From: Streptomyces sp. NBC_00273
GTDB taxonomy: Bacteria > Actinomycetota > Actinomycetes > Streptomycetales > Streptomycetaceae
Length of the DNA: 64,000 nt
Direction of reading: 5' to 3'
Assembly: GCF_036178145.1 (NCBI RefSeq)
Contig: NZ_CP108067.1
Location: 7,205,501-7,269,500, forward strand
The notes beneath the pieces are model-generated. The model saw only the letters and a program-made list of their open reading frames with translations, was not told the DNA's origin and did no database searches. The position numbers were made by a program, and so were the translations under genes. Below, in pieces: positions 50,555 to 59,986 of the stretch (within the stretch, counting starts at the first letter, position 1; each line of letters opens with the position of its first letter).

Positions 50555-52114
50555 TCACCGCGGCGGCCCGGGTGGCCTCGGCGGCCTCGGCGGTCCCGGC
50601 GGCTTCGGCGGGGGCGGGGCTCCCGGCGGCGGCGGGGGAGTGAAGGGCTCCCGGCGGGGCGGTTTCGGCGGCCCGGGTGACCAGGGCGGGACGCCGGTCA
50701 CGGTCACGTCCCAGGAGCCGTCCACCTCCCCGCCCGCTCCGGGCCGCGGACCGCGCGCGGGCCCGCCGTACGGTACGGCCCCGGGGTACGCGGCCGTCGG
50801 TGCCCCGGGGTCGGGCCACCCCGGCGCGGGCCCCGGCGCACCGGCCCGACCCGGCAGGGCCGCCCGGCGCCGACGGGTCAGCAGTGCACCCGCCGCACCG
50901 GCCACCGCCCCCCAGAGCGCGCCCAGCAGCAGCGCGTACGGCACGTCCCCCCGCAGCTCCACCCCCGCGTCCACCGCGTCCACACCCAGCACCGCGAGGG
51001 ACGTGTCCGCGGAGAACCCGGTCAGCCGCACCAGCACCGCCAGGGCCACCCCGGTGGCGGCCGACAGCCGCGCCGCGCACCCCAGGATCCCGCGCCCCGG
51101 CGTCCGTACGGCCGCCAGCACGCCCGCGTAGAGCAGCAACAGGGCCGCCCCCGCGACCAGCAGCCAGACCCGCTCGTCGTACTCCCCGAGGCGGGCCACC
51201 GTCACCGGCTCCCGTGCGGACACCGCCAGCAGGTCGTCCAACGGATCGGGCAGCAGCCGGGCCGGAGCCCCCGTGACCCGGCCGCGCACCGGTACGAACA
51301 GCCCCAGCAGCACCCCCAGCCAGCTCCCGTTCGGCGCCGCCAGCAGCGCTCCGCCCAGCACCCGCCGCGGCTGGTCGTCGCCCAGCGCCGCCCACACGGC
51401 CGCGGCCCATCCGGCCGCCACCGCGACCAACGCCATCGCCACCACCGCCGAGACGGCCGGGCGCAGCCGGGCCAGCGCGACCGGCCCGCGCCGCGAGACC
51501 AGCAGCGCGAGCGCCAGTACGGCGAGCACCCACATCCCCGCGCCCAGCAGGGTCGGCCCGAGCTCCACCGAGAACCCCACCCGGGTCCGGGTCTCGATCA
51601 GGTCCCCGATGCGGTCCGGGAGCAGCCCGCCGATGTCCCCGATCCCCGGGATCTCGACCTTCGCGGGGGTCTTCGGCAGCGGCAGCGTCCCGTCGAGGGT
51701 GACCACGTCGTGCCCGGCCCACGCCAGAGCGCCCGCCGTCGCGACGGACAGCGCCCCGAGGACCCCCACCCTGGCCGCCGTTTCCCCGTGCCCCGCCCCG
51801 ACCCGGAGGGAACGCAGGAACAACGACGCCAGGACCAGCGCCCCGGCCAACGACACCCCCAAGGGCATGCCGTCCAGGGAGGTTTCGGCGCCCGCTCCGG
51901 TGACTCCGAAGACCGAGACGTCACCCGAGGGGGTCACGGTTCCACCGACCGCGAGGACCACCGTGGCCGCCGTCATCGGGCCGAGCGAGACCCCCGAGGC
52001 GTCGGCGCCCAGCAGGTGCAGCCCGAGTCCGGCCACCCCCGCCATCACGATCAGGGACCAGCCCACGGTGGCGACGGCGGACAACAGCACGTCCCCCCAA
52101 TGAATGCGGCGCAT
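50555..52114 (-). CDS. Streptophobe-family polytopic membrane protein
   Basis: A 519-aa protein with about 10-12 hydrophobic helices between residues 8 and 420, joined by short Gly/Arg loops. A long Pro-rich cytoplasmic or extracellular tail occupies the last 90 residues (PPPPPGAPPPPKPPGPP). The name streptophobe marks a Streptomyces-restricted hydrophobic family of unknown role. It is divergent from the FHA-ABC gene, and the two adjacent membrane systems may be functionally linked (inference). GGGGG upstream of the ATG serves as ribosome site. Confidence 0.85.
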   Translation of the reverse strand: MRRIHWGDVLLSAVATVGWSLIVMAGVAGLGLHLLGADASGVSLGPMTAATVVLAVGGTVTPSGDVSVFGVTGAGAETSLDGMPLGVSLAGALVLASLFLRSLRVGAGHGETAARVGVLGALSVATAGALAWAGHDVVTLDGTLPLPKTPAKVEIPGIGDIGGLLPDRIGDLIETRTRVGFSVELGPTLLGAGMWVLAVLALALLVSRRGPVALARLRPAVSAVVAMALVAVAAGWAAAVWAALGDDQPRRVLGGALLAAPNGSWLGVLLGLFVPVRGRVTGAPARLLPDPLDDLLAVSAREPVTVARLGEYDERVWLLVAGAALLLLYAGVLAAVRTPGRGILGCAARLSAATGVALAVLVRLTGFSADTSLAVLGVDAVDAGVELRGDVPYALLLGALWGAVAGAAGALLTRRRRAALPGRAGAPGPAPGWPDPGAPTAAYPGAVPYGGPARGPRPGAGGEVDGSWDVTVTGVPPWSPGPPKPPRREPFTPPPPPGAPPPPKPPGPPRPPRPPGPPR

Positions 52115-52346
52115 GCGGTGAACCCCCGATGCCTACCGAGCGGTACGCGACGGGACCACCGGGCGAGAAGTCCCGTATCTCACTCTCCGGGTGACTTTCG
52201 CCCCCGTCAACGGGCAGGCGTAGACGCCCCGACAAGGCCCGGATTCCACATACGGCTGTAGGCCTGAAATAGTTCCCCCGGATGTTCGCCATCCCTAGAC
52301 TCCCTGACGTCATGGGGGATTCTCGGGGGACTTAAGTGGGGCTGGA

Positions 52347-54872
52347 GTGCCGGAACTCGTACTGGAATTGAATGGAAGGACCTGGACGCTCGATCCGTCC
52401 AGGTCGTACTCGCTGGGGCGTGACCCCCAGGGAGACGTGGTGATCGACGATGCCCGGGTGTCGTGGCGGCACGCCACCATCACCTGGAACGGCCGGGGTT
52501 GGGGCATCGAGGACCACGGCAGCACCAACGGCACCTACGTGCACGGGGCCAGGGTCCAGCAGACCGAGCTCGTGCCCGGCACGCCGGTCCACCTGGGCAA
52601 CGCGACGGACGGCCCGCGGCTGAATCTGAGCGCCGCCGCCGCGCCGCAGCCGGCCGTGGCCCAGCAGGCCCCGGCACAGGCGTACGCCCAGCCGCAGGCC
52701 CCGGCCTACCAGGCCCCGCAGCAGCAGCCCCAGCACCAGGCCTGGGAACAGCAGCAGCACGCACAGCAGCAGCACGCTCAGCAGCCGCAGGCCCACCTCC
52801 CGCACCAGCAGGGCGCTGCCGCTCCCCGCCCGGCGCAGGGCGGGGCCCCGGCCTACGGAGACCGCAGCCCGACGACGTTCCACCAGCTCTCGCTGGGCCA
52901 CGTCATGCGGATCGGCCGTGCGCTGGAGAACGAGCTGGTGGTCTCCGACCTCCAGGTCTCCCGCCACCACGCCGAGTTCCGCTCGATGCCCGGCGGCCGC
53001 TTCGAGATCCACGACCTCGGCAGCCACAACGGCACCTACGTCAACGGTCAGCCGCTGGCGAAGTCGGGCACCGCCCTGCTGGGCCCGAACGACATCGTCG
53101 GCGTCGGCCACTCGACGTTCCGGATCGTCGGTGACCGCCTCGAGGAGTTCGTCGACACCGGCGAGGTCTCCTTCTCGGCCCGCCACCTCACGGTCACGGT
53201 CGACGGCGGCAAGCAGATCCTCAAGGACGTCACCTTCGGCGTCCCCGAGAAGTCGCTGATCGGCGTCATCGGCCCCTCCGGCTCCGGCAAGTCGACGCTG
53301 CTCAAGGCGCTGACCGGCTACCGCCCGGCCAACGAGGGCGATGTCCTCTACGACAACCGCAACCTGTACAAGCAGTTCGCGGAGCTCCGCCAGCGCATCG
53401 GCCTGGTGCCGCAGGACGACATCCTGCACAAGGAGCTGAGGGTCCGCACCGCCCTGAAGTACGCGGCCAAGCTCCGCTTCCCGGGCGACACCGCCGAGTC
53501 CGAGCGCGCCGCCCGCATCGACGAGGTGCTGCGCGAGCTCAAGCTCGACATCCACAAGGACAAGAAGATCACCGCGCTCTCGGGCGGTCAGCGCAAGCGC
53601 GTGTCCGTGGCCCTGGAGCTGCTCACCAAGCCGTCGCTGATCTTCCTGGACGAGCCGACCTCGGGCCTCGACCCGGGCATGGACCGCGACGTCATGCAGC
53701 TGCTGCGCGGCCTCGCCGACGACGGCCGCACGGTCCTCGTCGTCACCCACTCGGTCGCCGAGCTGGCCATCTGCGACAAGCTGCTGGTCATGGCCCCGGG
53801 CGGTTCGGTCGCGTACTTCGGTCCGCCGGACGAGGCGCTGAACTTCTTCGGCTACACCACGTGGGCGGACGTGTTCTCGGCCTTCGAGAACTACCGCGAC
53901 TACGACTGGGCCGGCCGCTGGAAGGGCTCCCAGCACTACCAGCTGTACGCCGCCGACATCGACGCGGTCGCCCCGCAGTCCGTCGCGATGCCTCCGGCCC
54001 AGATGCGCCCGACCAAGCCGCAGGGCTGGGGCTCGCAGCTGTGGACGCTGATCCGCCGCTACGTCTCGGTGATCGCCTCGGACGTGGGCTTCTTGGCCCT
54101 GATGGTGCTCCTGCCCGCCGTCCTCGGCGTGGTCTCCACGGTGATCCCCGCGAAGTTCGGCCTCGCACCGCCCGTCGCGCCGTCCCGCTTCAACGGCGAC
54201 GCCGGCACGATCATGCTGATCCTCGCGGTCGGCATGTGCTTCTCGGGCGCCGCCAACTCGGTCCGTGAGCTGATCAAGGAACGGGTCATCTACGAGCGAG
54301 AACGCGCGACCGGCCTGTACCGGTCCGCGTACCTCATGTCGAAGGTGATCGTCCTCGGTGTCATCACGGCCATCCAGGGCGTGATCATCTGTGCGATCGG
54401 CTTCTTCCCGCGCGACCTGCCCGCCGAGGGCCTGATCATGCCGCCGGCCGTCGAGATCTGCCTGTCGGTCATCGCGCTCGGCTTCACCTCGATGATGTTC
54501 GGCCTGGTGATCTCCTCGCTGGTGAAGACCGCCGAGAAGACCATGCCGCTGCTGGTCATGTTCGCGATCGTCCAGGTCGTCTTCACCGGCATCCTCTTCC
54601 AGGTCTACGACTCCCCGGGCCTGGAGCAGTTCGCCTGGCTGATGCCGTCCCGCTGGGCCATCGCCGCAGCCGGCACCACGCTGAACCTCGGCAAGCTCAT
54701 GCCGCCGTGGGACGCGGAGAACCCGACCAACACCGACCCGCTCTGGGACGCCACGATCGGCCAGTGGAGCCTGAACATCACCATCCTGCTGCTCATCGGC
54801 ATCGCCTGCGGCTTCGCGGTGCAGCGCCTGCTGCGCCGCCACGAGCCCGAGGTCATGCGCGCGGGCAAGTAG
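52347..54872 (+). CDS. FHA-FHA-ABC exporter (Rv1747-like)
   Basis: An 841-aa fused transporter. FHA domain 1 spans about 15-85 (YSLGRDPQGD, WRHATI, GSTNGTY). A Gln/Ala/Pro-rich linker follows at about 95-170. FHA domain 2 spans about 185-260 (RIGRALENEL, SRHHAEF, GSHNGTYVN). The ABC ATPase has GPSGSGKST near 310, LSGGQRKRVS near 412 and FLDEPTSGLD near 433. An ABC-2 membrane domain with six helices covers 590-830. The same order occurs in M. tuberculosis Rv1747, whose FHA domains bind phosphothreonine made by a Ser/Thr kinase; kinase control is therefore likely. No kinase gene lies nearby. Confidence 0.95.
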   Translation: MPELVLELNGRTWTLDPSRSYSLGRDPQGDVVIDDARVSWRHATITWNGRGWGIEDHGSTNGTYVHGARVQQTELVPGTPVHLGNATDGPRLNLSAAAAPQPAVAQQAPAQAYAQPQAPAYQAPQQQPQHQAWEQQQHAQQQHAQQPQAHLPHQQGAAAPRPAQGGAPAYGDRSPTTFHQLSLGHVMRIGRALENELVVSDLQVSRHHAEFRSMPGGRFEIHDLGSHNGTYVNGQPLAKSGTALLGPNDIVGVGHSTFRIVGDRLEEFVDTGEVSFSARHLTVTVDGGKQILKDVTFGVPEKSLIGVIGPSGSGKSTLLKALTGYRPANEGDVLYDNRNLYKQFAELRQRIGLVPQDDILHKELRVRTALKYAAKLRFPGDTAESERAARIDEVLRELKLDIHKDKKITALSGGQRKRVSVALELLTKPSLIFLDEPTSGLDPGMDRDVMQLLRGLADDGRTVLVVTHSVAELAICDKLLVMAPGGSVAYFGPPDEALNFFGYTTWADVFSAFENYRDYDWAGRWKGSQHYQLYAADIDAVAPQSVAMPPAQMRPTKPQGWGSQLWTLIRRYVSVIASDVGFLALMVLLPAVLGVVSTVIPAKFGLAPPVAPSRFNGDAGTIMLILAVGMCFSGAANSVRELIKERVIYERERATGLYRSAYLMSKVIVLGVITAIQGVIICAIGFFPRDLPAEGLIMPPAVEICLSVIALGFTSMMFGLVISSLVKTAEKTMPLLVMFAIVQVVFTGILFQVYDSPGLEQFAWLMPSRWAIAAAGTTLNLGKLMPPWDAENPTNTDPLWDATIGQWSLNITILLLIGIACGFAVQRLLRRHEPEVMRAGK

Positions 54873-54932
54873 GACGCGGGCGGGACGACCGCACGCACGT
54901 ATCGCGCACGCACGTGCGCGCGTACGGCAAAA

Positions 54933-54976
54933 CGCCTCAGGGCGGCATCCGGAAGTCCGGGTGCCGCCCTGAGGCG
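54933..54976. terminator. Bidirectional terminator
   Basis: CGCCTCAGGGCGGCA-TCCGGA pairs with TCCGGG-TGCCGCCCTGAGGCG (one mismatch), preceded by AAAA. It separates the convergent exporter and transglycosylase genes. Confidence 0.9.
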
Positions 54977-55000
54977 CATGGGGCTTGGGTGCGTCGAGGC

Positions 55001-55681
55001 CTAGTAGGCGCTGTTGACGTTGTCCATGGAGCCGTAGCGGTCGGCCGCGTAGTTGCAGGCGGCGACGATGTTGGCGACCGGGTCGTACTGGTCGAACTTG
55101 GTGCCCTTGACGTGGTACGCCTTGAAGGTCGGGTAGATGACCTGGAGCAGACCCTTGCTGGGGATGCCGTTCTGGGCGTTGATGTCCCAGTTGTTGATCG
55201 CCATCGGGTTACCGCTGGACTCGCGCATGACGTTCTTGTGGATGCCGGCGTAGGTGCCCGGAATGCCTTCCTTCTTCATGATGAAGAGGGCTTCCTTGAT
55301 CCAGCCGTCGAGGTTGTTCGCGAAGACCGGGGTGCGGGCGGCGGAGCGGCTCGCGGCAGTCTTCGCCTCGCGCGCCTTCTTCGCGGCGGCCTCGGCCTTG
55401 GCCTTCGCGTCGGCGTCGGCCTTGATCTTGGCCGCGGCCTTCGCGTTCGCCTGGGAGATGACCTGCTGGGCGGAGAGGTTTCCGTGCAGCGCCTTCGTCT
55501 GCGCGCCGTTGACGGCCTGGGTCCAGGCGACGGGGGCGGCGTTGATGGTCTCGGCCTCGGCGGCGTCGGCCGGAACGAGGGAGAAGGCGACGGCGGCGGC
55601 GCTCAGCGTGGCGACACCGGCGATGGACAGCTTGTGTGCCTTCGTCAGACGACTGTGACCGGGGGTGCGGGAAGCAGACAT
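55001..55681 (-). CDS. Secreted lytic transglycosylase (SLT domain)
   Basis: A 226-aa cell-wall enzyme. The signal peptide (KLSIAGVATLSAAAVAFSLV, cut after ADA near 40) is followed by an Ala/Lys-rich helical spacer (about 72-108, repeating KADADAKAKAEAAAKKARE) and an SLT domain at 118-226 with catalytic Glu in NVMRESSGNP, then NGIPSKGLLQVIYPTF and YDPVANIVAACNYAADRYGS. It would cleave peptidoglycan glycan strands. GAGG lies ten bases before the ATG. The 282-base spacer upstream holds the inverted repeat at 55806-55916. Confidence 0.93.
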   Translation of the reverse strand: MSASRTPGHSRLTKAHKLSIAGVATLSAAAVAFSLVPADAAEAETINAAPVAWTQAVNGAQTKALHGNLSAQQVISQANAKAAAKIKADADAKAKAEAAAKKAREAKTAASRSAARTPVFANNLDGWIKEALFIMKKEGIPGTYAGIHKNVMRESSGNPMAINNWDINAQNGIPSKGLLQVIYPTFKAYHVKGTKFDQYDPVANIVAACNYAADRYGSMDNVNSAY

Positions 55682-55805
55682 GGCGGGGCAACCTCTTCGA
55701 ATAGCGGGAGTCGCAGGAAGGCGCTTTGTGGATCCGGGGATCCGCGGTGCTGTGCGACGGGAGCAATTCTTAGCGGCGGCAAAATCCTGTGGCAAAGGTG
55801 TGACG

Positions 55806-55916
55806 TACGAAGCCGCTTAGTGGATCACGCACGGACGCCGAGGCCCGATTTCGGGCCTCGGCGCTAGGCGGGACAGCACTGACAGGGTCTTTATTCGTCC
55901 ACTAGGCGGCTTCGTA
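55806..55916. repeat. 19-bp inverted repeat enclosing a perfect hairpin
   Basis: The left arm TACGAAGCCGCTTAGTGGA (55806-55824) and right arm TCCACTAGGCGGCTTCGTA (55898-55916) are complementary at 18 of 19 positions. Inside is the 13-bp perfect hairpin at 55836-55863. No clear target-site duplication flanks it. It may be a MITE-like element or a regulatory/terminating structure. Confidence 0.85.
55836..55863 (-). terminator. Perfect 13-bp hairpin, probable terminator of queA
   Basis: CGCCGAGGCCCGA-TT-TCGGGCCTCGGCG lies about 100 bases after the queA stop. There is no T run. Confidence 0.6.
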
Positions 55917-55963
55917 AGTGATGTGGGTCCTATGTGCGGGGTCACATGGGGGAGGCGGCCGTT

Positions 55964-57115
55964 TTACCGTGCGTTGCTGTCGCAATGCATATGGTCACGG
56001 TTCTCATCCTTGAGTAGCAGATGGACGTCCCCGAACTCGTGCCAGAGGCAGAGACGGGCCAGTGCCTCGGCATACCCGAGCCGTACGGCGGCCCGCCCCG
56101 CGACCGCCTCCAGCATCAGCAGATGGGACGCCTCGGGCTCGTGCAGCCCGGTCAGCAGCCCGTCCACCACCCGCACCCCGCGCTCCGGAGTCACCACCAG
56201 ATCGGTCCACCCCGCGGCCGGGCGCACCCGCCCCGATGCGTCCGCGGCCGATTCCAGGGCCCGTACCGCCGTGGTCCCCACCGCGATGACCCTCCCTCCG
56301 GCGGCCCTGGCGGCGTTCACCAGACCCGCCGTCGTGGCGGACACCCCGTACCGCTCCGGGTACGGGGGCTCGTGCGCCTCCTGCGAGGCCACCCCCGTGT
56401 GCAGGACCAGCGGGGCGAACTGCACCCCCCGGCTCACCAGCCGCGCCACCAGCTCCGCCGTGAAGGGCCGGCCCGCGCTCGGCATCTCCGCCGAGCCCGC
56501 CCCGTCGGCGGCCGGCACCGCGAACACCGTCTGATAGGCCGAGATCGGCTGGTCCCGCTCCGTGTACGCGTACCGGATCGGCCGCCCGTACGTCCGCAGC
56601 AGCGCCGGCACCCCGCCGGGCGCGGGGGAGGGGCGCGCCCACCACAGCCGGTCCGCGCCCGCCGTCAGGGGCTCCTCCAGGGTGAGGCGGTGCCCGCCCG
56701 GCAGCTCCAGCACCGCACCGGCCGGCCCCCCGGCGCGCGGTCGGGTCGTCCCGCCGCCGGCCGGGGTGCGCAGCTCCACCGCCCAGAGGTCGCCCCGGGG
56801 CCCCGTTCCGGGGTATCCCCCGTCGCCCCGGGTCGAGAAGTGCACCACCAGGTCTTCGCCGCCCAGCCGGGCGTCCACGGCGGCCGCCAGCGTGGTCGAG
56901 GTGTTCACCACCAGTACGTCCCCCGCCCGCAGCAGCCCCGGCAGCTCCCGGAAGGCGTGCAGCGACACCTGCTCGCTGCCCCGGGACACCAGGAGCCGCA
57001 CGGCGTCCCGCCCCAGCCCCGGCCCCCGCTGCTCGGCCGGGATCCGTGCCAACAATTGCGGCGGTATGTCCCTTATGTATAGACCTGCCTCCCGCAGGGC
57101 CCGAGACCGGCTCAC
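55964..57115 (-). CDS. queA: S-adenosylmethionine:tRNA ribosyltransferase-isomerase (QueA-like)
   Basis: In queuosine synthesis QueA transfers the ribosyl part of SAM to preQ1 in tRNA. This 383-aa homologue has family blocks DVLVVNTSTTLAAAV near residue 65, RPIRYAYTERDQPISAYQTV near 200, RPFTAELVARLVSRGVQFAP near 235, GTTAVRALESAA and LHEPEASHLLMLEAVAG near 340. The GTG start overlaps the stop of the SDR gene (GTGA). The N-terminal 40 codons include several unusual AT-rich codons. No other queuosine gene is in the window, so a true role in queuosine cannot be read from context. Confidence 0.88.
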   Translation of the reverse strand: MSRSRALREAGLYIRDIPPQLLARIPAEQRGPGLGRDAVRLLVSRGSEQVSLHAFRELPGLLRAGDVLVVNTSTTLAAAVDARLGGEDLVVHFSTRGDGGYPGTGPRGDLWAVELRTPAGGGTTRPRAGGPAGAVLELPGGHRLTLEEPLTAGADRLWWARPSPAPGGVPALLRTYGRPIRYAYTERDQPISAYQTVFAVPAADGAGSAEMPSAGRPFTAELVARLVSRGVQFAPLVLHTGVASQEAHEPPYPERYGVSATTAGLVNAARAAGGRVIAVGTTAVRALESAADASGRVRPAAGWTDLVVTPERGVRVVDGLLTGLHEPEASHLLMLEAVAGRAAVRLGYAEALARLCLWHEFGDVHLLLKDENRDHMHCDSNAR

Positions 57116-57876
57116 CGCCCACCCCCCGTGCCCGCCCCCGCACCCGCCTCCGTGCCCGCTCCCACGCCCGCTCCCGGGCCCGCCTCCGCCAGCTCCCGCG
57201 CCGTGTACCGCCCGCTCGGCAGCTCCCGCTCCACCAGCCGCAGCAGCGCCGGAGCCACCTCCTCCGGCGCCGGTAGCCCCGCCAGGTCCTCGTCCGGCTC
57301 GGCCGCCGCCATCATCCGCGTCCGCATCGACCCCGGATCGGCCCACCACACCCGCAGCTCCGGCTCCTCCACCGCAAGCACGGCCGACATCAGGTCCCCC
57401 GCCGCCTTGGTCGCCCCGTACGCCCCCCACGTCGCGTACGCCACCACCGCCGCGTCCGAGCTGATGTTCAGCACCGCCCCGGCCCGCGCCGCCCGCAACA
57501 GCGGCAGCCCCTCCTGGACCAGCCCCAGCGGCCCCACCACATTGACCTCGAAGGCCTCCCGCAGCCCGTCCAGCGCGTGCTCCGCCAGCGGCACCAACGG
57601 CTCGGCCCCGAGCACCCCCGCGTTGTTCACCAGCAGATCCAGCCCGCCCAGCTCCCGCGCCGCAGCCACCAGCGCCGCCCGGTGCGCCGCCGAGGACACG
57701 TCCCCCGCCACCGCCACCACCCGCGCCCCGGCCGCCCGGGCGGGCCCGGCCGCGGTCTCCTCCAGCGCCGCCGCACCCCGTGCGCTCAGCACCAGGTCCC
57801 AGCCCCGCGCCGCCAGCTCCCCGGCCAACGCCCGGCCCAGCCCCCTGGACGCCCCCGTCACGATCGCCACCGACAT
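57112..57876 (-). CDS. SDR family NAD(P)-dependent oxidoreductase
   Basis: A 254-aa classical SDR: TGASRGLG near residue 7, NNAGVLG near 86, Ser in NISSDAAVV, Tyr-x3-Lys in YGATKAAG near 151. The core ends near 228 and is followed by a Gly/Ala tail (GAGVGAGTEAGAGAGTGGG), a low-complexity extension of no known role. ATG at 57876 with GAGGG upstream. Translationally coupled to the QueA-like gene, an association seen in Streptomyces; the reason is unknown. Confidence 0.9.
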   Translation of the reverse strand: MSVAIVTGASRGLGRALAGELAARGWDLVLSARGAAALEETAAGPARAAGARVVAVAGDVSSAAHRAALVAAARELGGLDLLVNNAGVLGAEPLVPLAEHALDGLREAFEVNVVGPLGLVQEGLPLLRAARAGAVLNISSDAAVVAYATWGAYGATKAAGDLMSAVLAVEEPELRVWWADPGSMRTRMMAAAEPDEDLAGLPAPEEVAPALLRLVERELPSGRYTARELAEAGPGAGVGAGTEAGAGAGTGGGR

Positions 57877-58033
57877 GACAGCACCCTCGCCTTCCGTCCC
57901 GATCAGCAGATGCCCCCAACCTAGGAACGGCCCACCCTCCGCCGCGTCGGCCACGAGCCCCACCCCCGCAGGTCCCTTGGACCTACGTCCACGGCCCGAT
58001 CCCGCAGGTCACAGCCGCGGGTACGGTGAGCCC

Positions 58034-59182
58034 ATGACCGGTAGCCCCCCGCACGGCGGGCCCCCCAGCGGCCTGGCCGCCGTGAGCACCGCACTGCTCG
58101 CCATGAGCCGCCGCCTGGAGGTCCGCGACGTCCTGCGCACGATCGTCGTGTCCGCCCGCGAACTCCTGGACGCCGAGTACGCGGCCCTGGGCGTCCCGGA
58201 CGACCACGGCGGCTTCGCCCAGTTCGTCGTGGACGGCATCAGCGCGGAGCAGTGGCGGCGCATCGGCCCGCTGCCCCGCCAGCACGGCATCCTCGCCGCG
58301 ATGCTCCACGAGGGAGGCCCCGAGCGCCTGGCCGACGTGCGCAAGGACCCGCGCTTCGAGGGCTGGCCGGCCGCCCACCCGGAGATGTCCGACTTCCTCG
58401 GCATGCCCGTGCGCGACGGCGATGAGACCCTCGGAGCCCTCTTCCTGGCGAACAAGCGCGGCCCCCGCGGGTTCACCGACGAGGACCAGGAACTCCTCTC
58501 CCTCCTCGCCCAGCACGCGGCGATCGCCCTGACCAACGCCCACCTCTACGAGCGCAGCCGCGAGCTCACCATCGCCGAGGAGCGCTCCCGGCTCGCCCAC
58601 GAGCTGCACGACGCCGTCAGCCAGAAGCTCTTCTCGCTCCGCCTCACCGCCCAAGCCGCCGCCACCCTGGTCGACCGGGACCCGGCCCGGGCCAAGGACG
58701 AGCTCCAGCAGGTGGCGGCCCTGGCGGCGGAGGCCGCCGACGAGCTGCGCGCCGCCGTGACCGAGCTGCGCCCGGCCGCCCTGGACGAGGACGGACTGGT
58801 CGCCACCCTCCGTACGCACGTCCACGTGCTCGACCGCGCCCACACCGCGCACGTCACCTTCACCTGTGACGGCGTACGGGCCCTGCCGGCGCCCCAGGAG
58901 GAAGCGCTGCTCCGCGTCGCCCAGGAGGCCCTGCACAACGCCCTGCGCCACTCGGACGGCGACCGCGTCGAGGTCACCCTGGCCCGGACGCCCGCCGGGG
59001 GCGCGGTCCTCAAGGTCCTCGACACCGGCAAGGGCTTCGACCCCCGGACCGTCCGCAGGGCCGGCCGGCACCTGGGCCTGGTCTCCATGCGGGACCGCGC
59101 GAGCGGCGTCGGCGGCCGGCTCACCGTGCACTCGGAGCCCGGTCGGGGCACCACGATCGAGATGGAGGTCCCCGGTGGCTGA
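58034..59182 (+). CDS. GAF-domain sensor histidine kinase (NarL/DesK type)
   Basis: A 382-aa cytoplasmic kinase. The GAF domain covers about 15-170 ([38 protein letters not shown]). The HisKA_3 dimerisation helix has the phospho-His in [19 protein letters not shown] near 190, and the HATPase_c domain has [12 protein letters not shown] near 293 and [21 protein letters not shown]. No membrane segment, so the signal is cytoplasmic, as with DevS/DosT-type or redox sensors; no heme-binding His can be assigned. It overlaps its response regulator by eight bases. Confidence 0.94.
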   Translation: MTGSPPHGGPPSGLAAVSTALLAMSRRLEVRDVLRTIVVSARELLDAEYAALGVPDDHGGFAQFVVDGISAEQWRRIGPLPRQHGILAAMLHEGGPERLADVRKDPRFEGWPAAHPEMSDFLGMPVRDGDETLGALFLANKRGPRGFTDEDQELLSLLAQHAAIALTNAHLYERSRELTIAEERSRLAHELHDAVSQKLFSLRLTAQAAATLVDRDPARAKDELQQVAALAAEAADELRAAVTELRPAALDEDGLVATLRTHVHVLDRAHTAHVTFTCDGVRALPAPQEEALLRVAQEALHNALRHSDGDRVEVTLARTPAGGAVLKVLDTGKGFDPRTVRRAGRHLGLVSMRDRASGVGGRLTVHSEPGRGTTIEMEVPGG

Positions 59183-59837
59183 CAGCACCGGCCGGAGCGG
59201 CAGCGGCATTCGAGTACTGCTGGTCGACGACCACCAGGTGGTCCGGCGGGGCCTGCGGACCTTCCTGGAGGTCCAGGAGGACATCGAGGTGGTCGGCGAG
59301 GCCTCCGACGGCGAAGAGGGCATCGCCCGCGCCGAGGAGCTGGGGCCCGACGTGATCCTGATGGACATCAAGATGCCGGGCACCGACGGCATCGAGGCGC
59401 TGCGCAGGTTGCGCGAGCTGGCGAACCCGGCCCGCGTGCTGATCGTCACCAGCTTCACCGAGCAGCGGACCGTGGTCCCCGCCCTGCGGGCCGGCGCGGC
59501 CGGATACGTCTACAAGGACATCGACCCGGAGGCGCTGGCCGGAGCCATCCGCTCCGTCCACGCTGGCCACGTGCTCCTCCAGCCCGAGGTGGCCCTCGCC
59601 CTGCTCTCCCAGGAGGAGCAGGGTTCCCCGGCGGGCCGGCCCGGCTCGCTGACCGACCGCGAACGCGAGGTCCTGGGCCTGATCGCCGACGGCCGCTCCA
59701 ACCGCGAGATCGCCCGGGCCCTGGTCCTCTCCGAGAAGACGGTCAAGACCCACGTCTCGAACATCCTGATGAAGTTGGACCTTTCCGATCGGACCCAGGC
59801 CGCATTGTGGGCGGTCAGACACGGGATCGCCGAGTGA
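59175..59837 (+). CDS. NarL/LuxR family response regulator
   Basis: A 220-aa protein. The receiver domain (10-130) has DDHQVVRRG, phospho-acceptor Asp in [11 protein letters not shown] near 62, Thr/Ser in IVTSF and Lys in YVYKDID. The LuxR HTH (155-215) is [20 protein letters not shown] with [15 protein letters not shown]. The GTG start lies within the kinase gene. Partner of the GAF kinase. The downstream chaplin gene is a possible but unproven target. Confidence 0.95.
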   Translation: MADSTGRSGSGIRVLLVDDHQVVRRGLRTFLEVQEDIEVVGEASDGEEGIARAEELGPDVILMDIKMPGTDGIEALRRLRELANPARVLIVTSFTEQRTVVPALRAGAAGYVYKDIDPEALAGAIRSVHAGHVLLQPEVALALLSQEEQGSPAGRPGSLTDREREVLGLIADGRSNREIARALVLSEKTVKTHVSNILMKLDLSDRTQAALWAVRHGIAE

Positions 59838-59986
59838 TCAGAGGTAAATCGGATCGTCTCGCTCCGGACTGAGATTCATACGGTCGGGTGTATGTAGCCC
59901 GCATGGCGTATCCCGATCGCGGGCCGGCCGTTCTCCAAGGCGTGTCGCGACGGCTGGTCGCGGCAGACGTACTGGAGGACGAGAAC

